From HGM13006 sp964527315 (lineage in GTDB: Bacteria; Bacillota; Clostridia; Oscillospirales; Oscillospiraceae), in the NCBI GenBank assembly GCA_964527315.1, contig CAZGOQ010000112.1, forward strand, positions 1 to 7,058: DNA of 7,058 nucleotides. Direction: 5' to 3'. The first letter of the stretch is position 1. Each line of letters opens with the position of its first letter. Below are positions 6,830 through 7,058 of the stretch, in pieces. Below the pieces are notes generated by a model, which was not told the DNA's origin, did not search any database, and saw only the letters and a list, made by a program, of their open reading frames with translations. A program made the position numbers and the translations under genes.

Positions 6830-7004
6830 CTCAAAGAGAGGTGTGCCCGGAAAAAGCTTGCCGTTTGACGCGATGCCGAAAAGACGGTTTTGACAGGGAA
6901 GTGCCGGCATATTGCGTCAGCAAGCCCGAGGGACAATGAAAAAGAGCAATTGAGTAAATACGCCGGCCCAGGGAAGCTGCCCGAAGCCGAGACGGGAGGA
7001 GTTT
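6830..7004 (+). ncRNA. Long structured 5' leader of the copA transcript
   Basis: About 175 bases separate the predicted transcription start from the copA ATG, and much of it can pair. CTCAA (6830-6834) pairs with TTGAG (6950-6954). TGTgCCC (6842-6848, one bulged G) pairs with GGGACA (6930-6935). GCTTGC (6856-6861) and TGACGC (6866-6871) pair with the uninterrupted GCGTCAGCAAGC (6914-6925), leaving a 4-base bulge. ATGCCG (6873-6878) pairs with CGGCAT (6905-6910). A second hairpin, CGGC (6964-6967) with GCCG (6986-6989) enclosing GGG/CCC, ends just before the ribosome site. No T-run follows, so a terminator is unlikely; control of translation or RNA stability would fit better. It matches no riboswitch class I can name. 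Confidence 0.45.
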
Positions 7005-7058
7005 ATGAAGCAATACAATGTGACTGGCATGAGCTGTGCGGCTTGCAGTGCCAGGGTA
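7005..7058 (+). CDS. copA: Copper-exporting P1B-type ATPase, N-terminal start only (3'-truncated)
   Basis: The first 18 codons read MKQYNVTGMSCAACSARV, the start of a heavy-metal-associated domain. GMSCAAC is the CxxC copper-binding loop, which takes Cu(I) from the cytosol and passes it to the transport site of a P-type ATPase. The domain also occurs in the small chaperone CopZ, but CopZ loops more often read GMxCxHC; the CAACSARV form is typical of CopA's N-terminal domain. The ATG at 7005 has GGAGG at 6995-6999, 5 bases upstream. A CsoR-type promoter drives it. The rest lies beyond the window, so ATPase identity is inferred from these residues and the operator. Confidence 0.75.
   Translation, partial: MKQYNVTGMSCAACSARV

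Noticed and set aside
6827..6868. A possible leader peptide (MLKERCARKKLAV) at the start of the copA transcript.
   Set aside because: The ATG lies at or just upstream of the predicted transcription start and has no ribosome binding site.
6092..6910. A 272-codon open frame on the - strand across the end of the ApbE-like gene and the copA promoter.
   Set aside because: It runs through the copper promoter, palindrome and leader and its translation is basic and patternless, so it is a shadow.
6836..7001. Resemblance of the copA leader to lysine (AGAGGTG, GGGAAGC, CCGAAG) or cobalamin (GGGAA, GCCGAGAC) riboswitches.
   Set aside because: Only short fragments match; the conserved cores, such as the cobalamin box with GCCACTG or the lysine loop-E region, are missing, and neither ligand fits a copper exporter.

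Overview
The window carries most of a peptide-uptake ABC transporter operon, all on the + strand, followed by the promoter, leader and first codons of a copper-export ATPase gene. The transporter genes most resemble the Opp/Ami type of Gram-positive Firmicutes: a long OppB with a large outward-facing domain, a near-canonical OppC, and an OppF core very close to streptococcal AmiF. Purine-rich Shine-Dalgarno sites, tight gene spacing, balanced base composition and a CsoR-type copper operator point to a Firmicute, probably a clostridial gut-type anaerobe. This taxonomic call is inference. No rRNA, tRNA, CRISPR array, insertion sequence or integrase is visible.

Layout. 3-1445: oppB, cut at its 5' end by the window edge. 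1452-2444: oppC. 2459-4207: oppD. 4223-5539: oppF. 5540-6718: a membrane-anchored protein that looks like a divergent ApbE-fold (FMN transferase-like) protein. The gaps between these five genes are 6, 14, 15 and 0 bases, so they are very likely co-transcribed. The peptide-binding protein (OppA/AmiA) is not in the window. 6719-7004 is intergenic: a small direct repeat, then a strong promoter with a perfect CsoR-like palindrome in its spacer, then a structured leader of about 175 bases. 7005-7058: the start of copA with its metal-binding GMSCAAC motif.

How it works together. OppB and OppC form the membrane channel and OppD and OppF the ATPase pair that drives import of peptides delivered by an external binding lipoprotein. 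Three departures from the standard design lie in consecutive genes. OppD has about 235 extra residues, largely coiled-coil, inserted between Walker A and the Q-loop. OppF has a tail of about 100 residues ending in two membrane helices. The gene that follows directly encodes an extracytoplasmic ApbE-like domain that appears to have lost the family's key residues. Together they suggest a modified peptide transporter with extra membrane or regulatory parts. This is the best candidate in the window for an undescribed system, but the joint function is inference.

The copper part is a separate transcription unit. Its operator lies between the -35 and -10 boxes, so copper-free CsoR would be expected to block RNA polymerase and copper to relieve the block.
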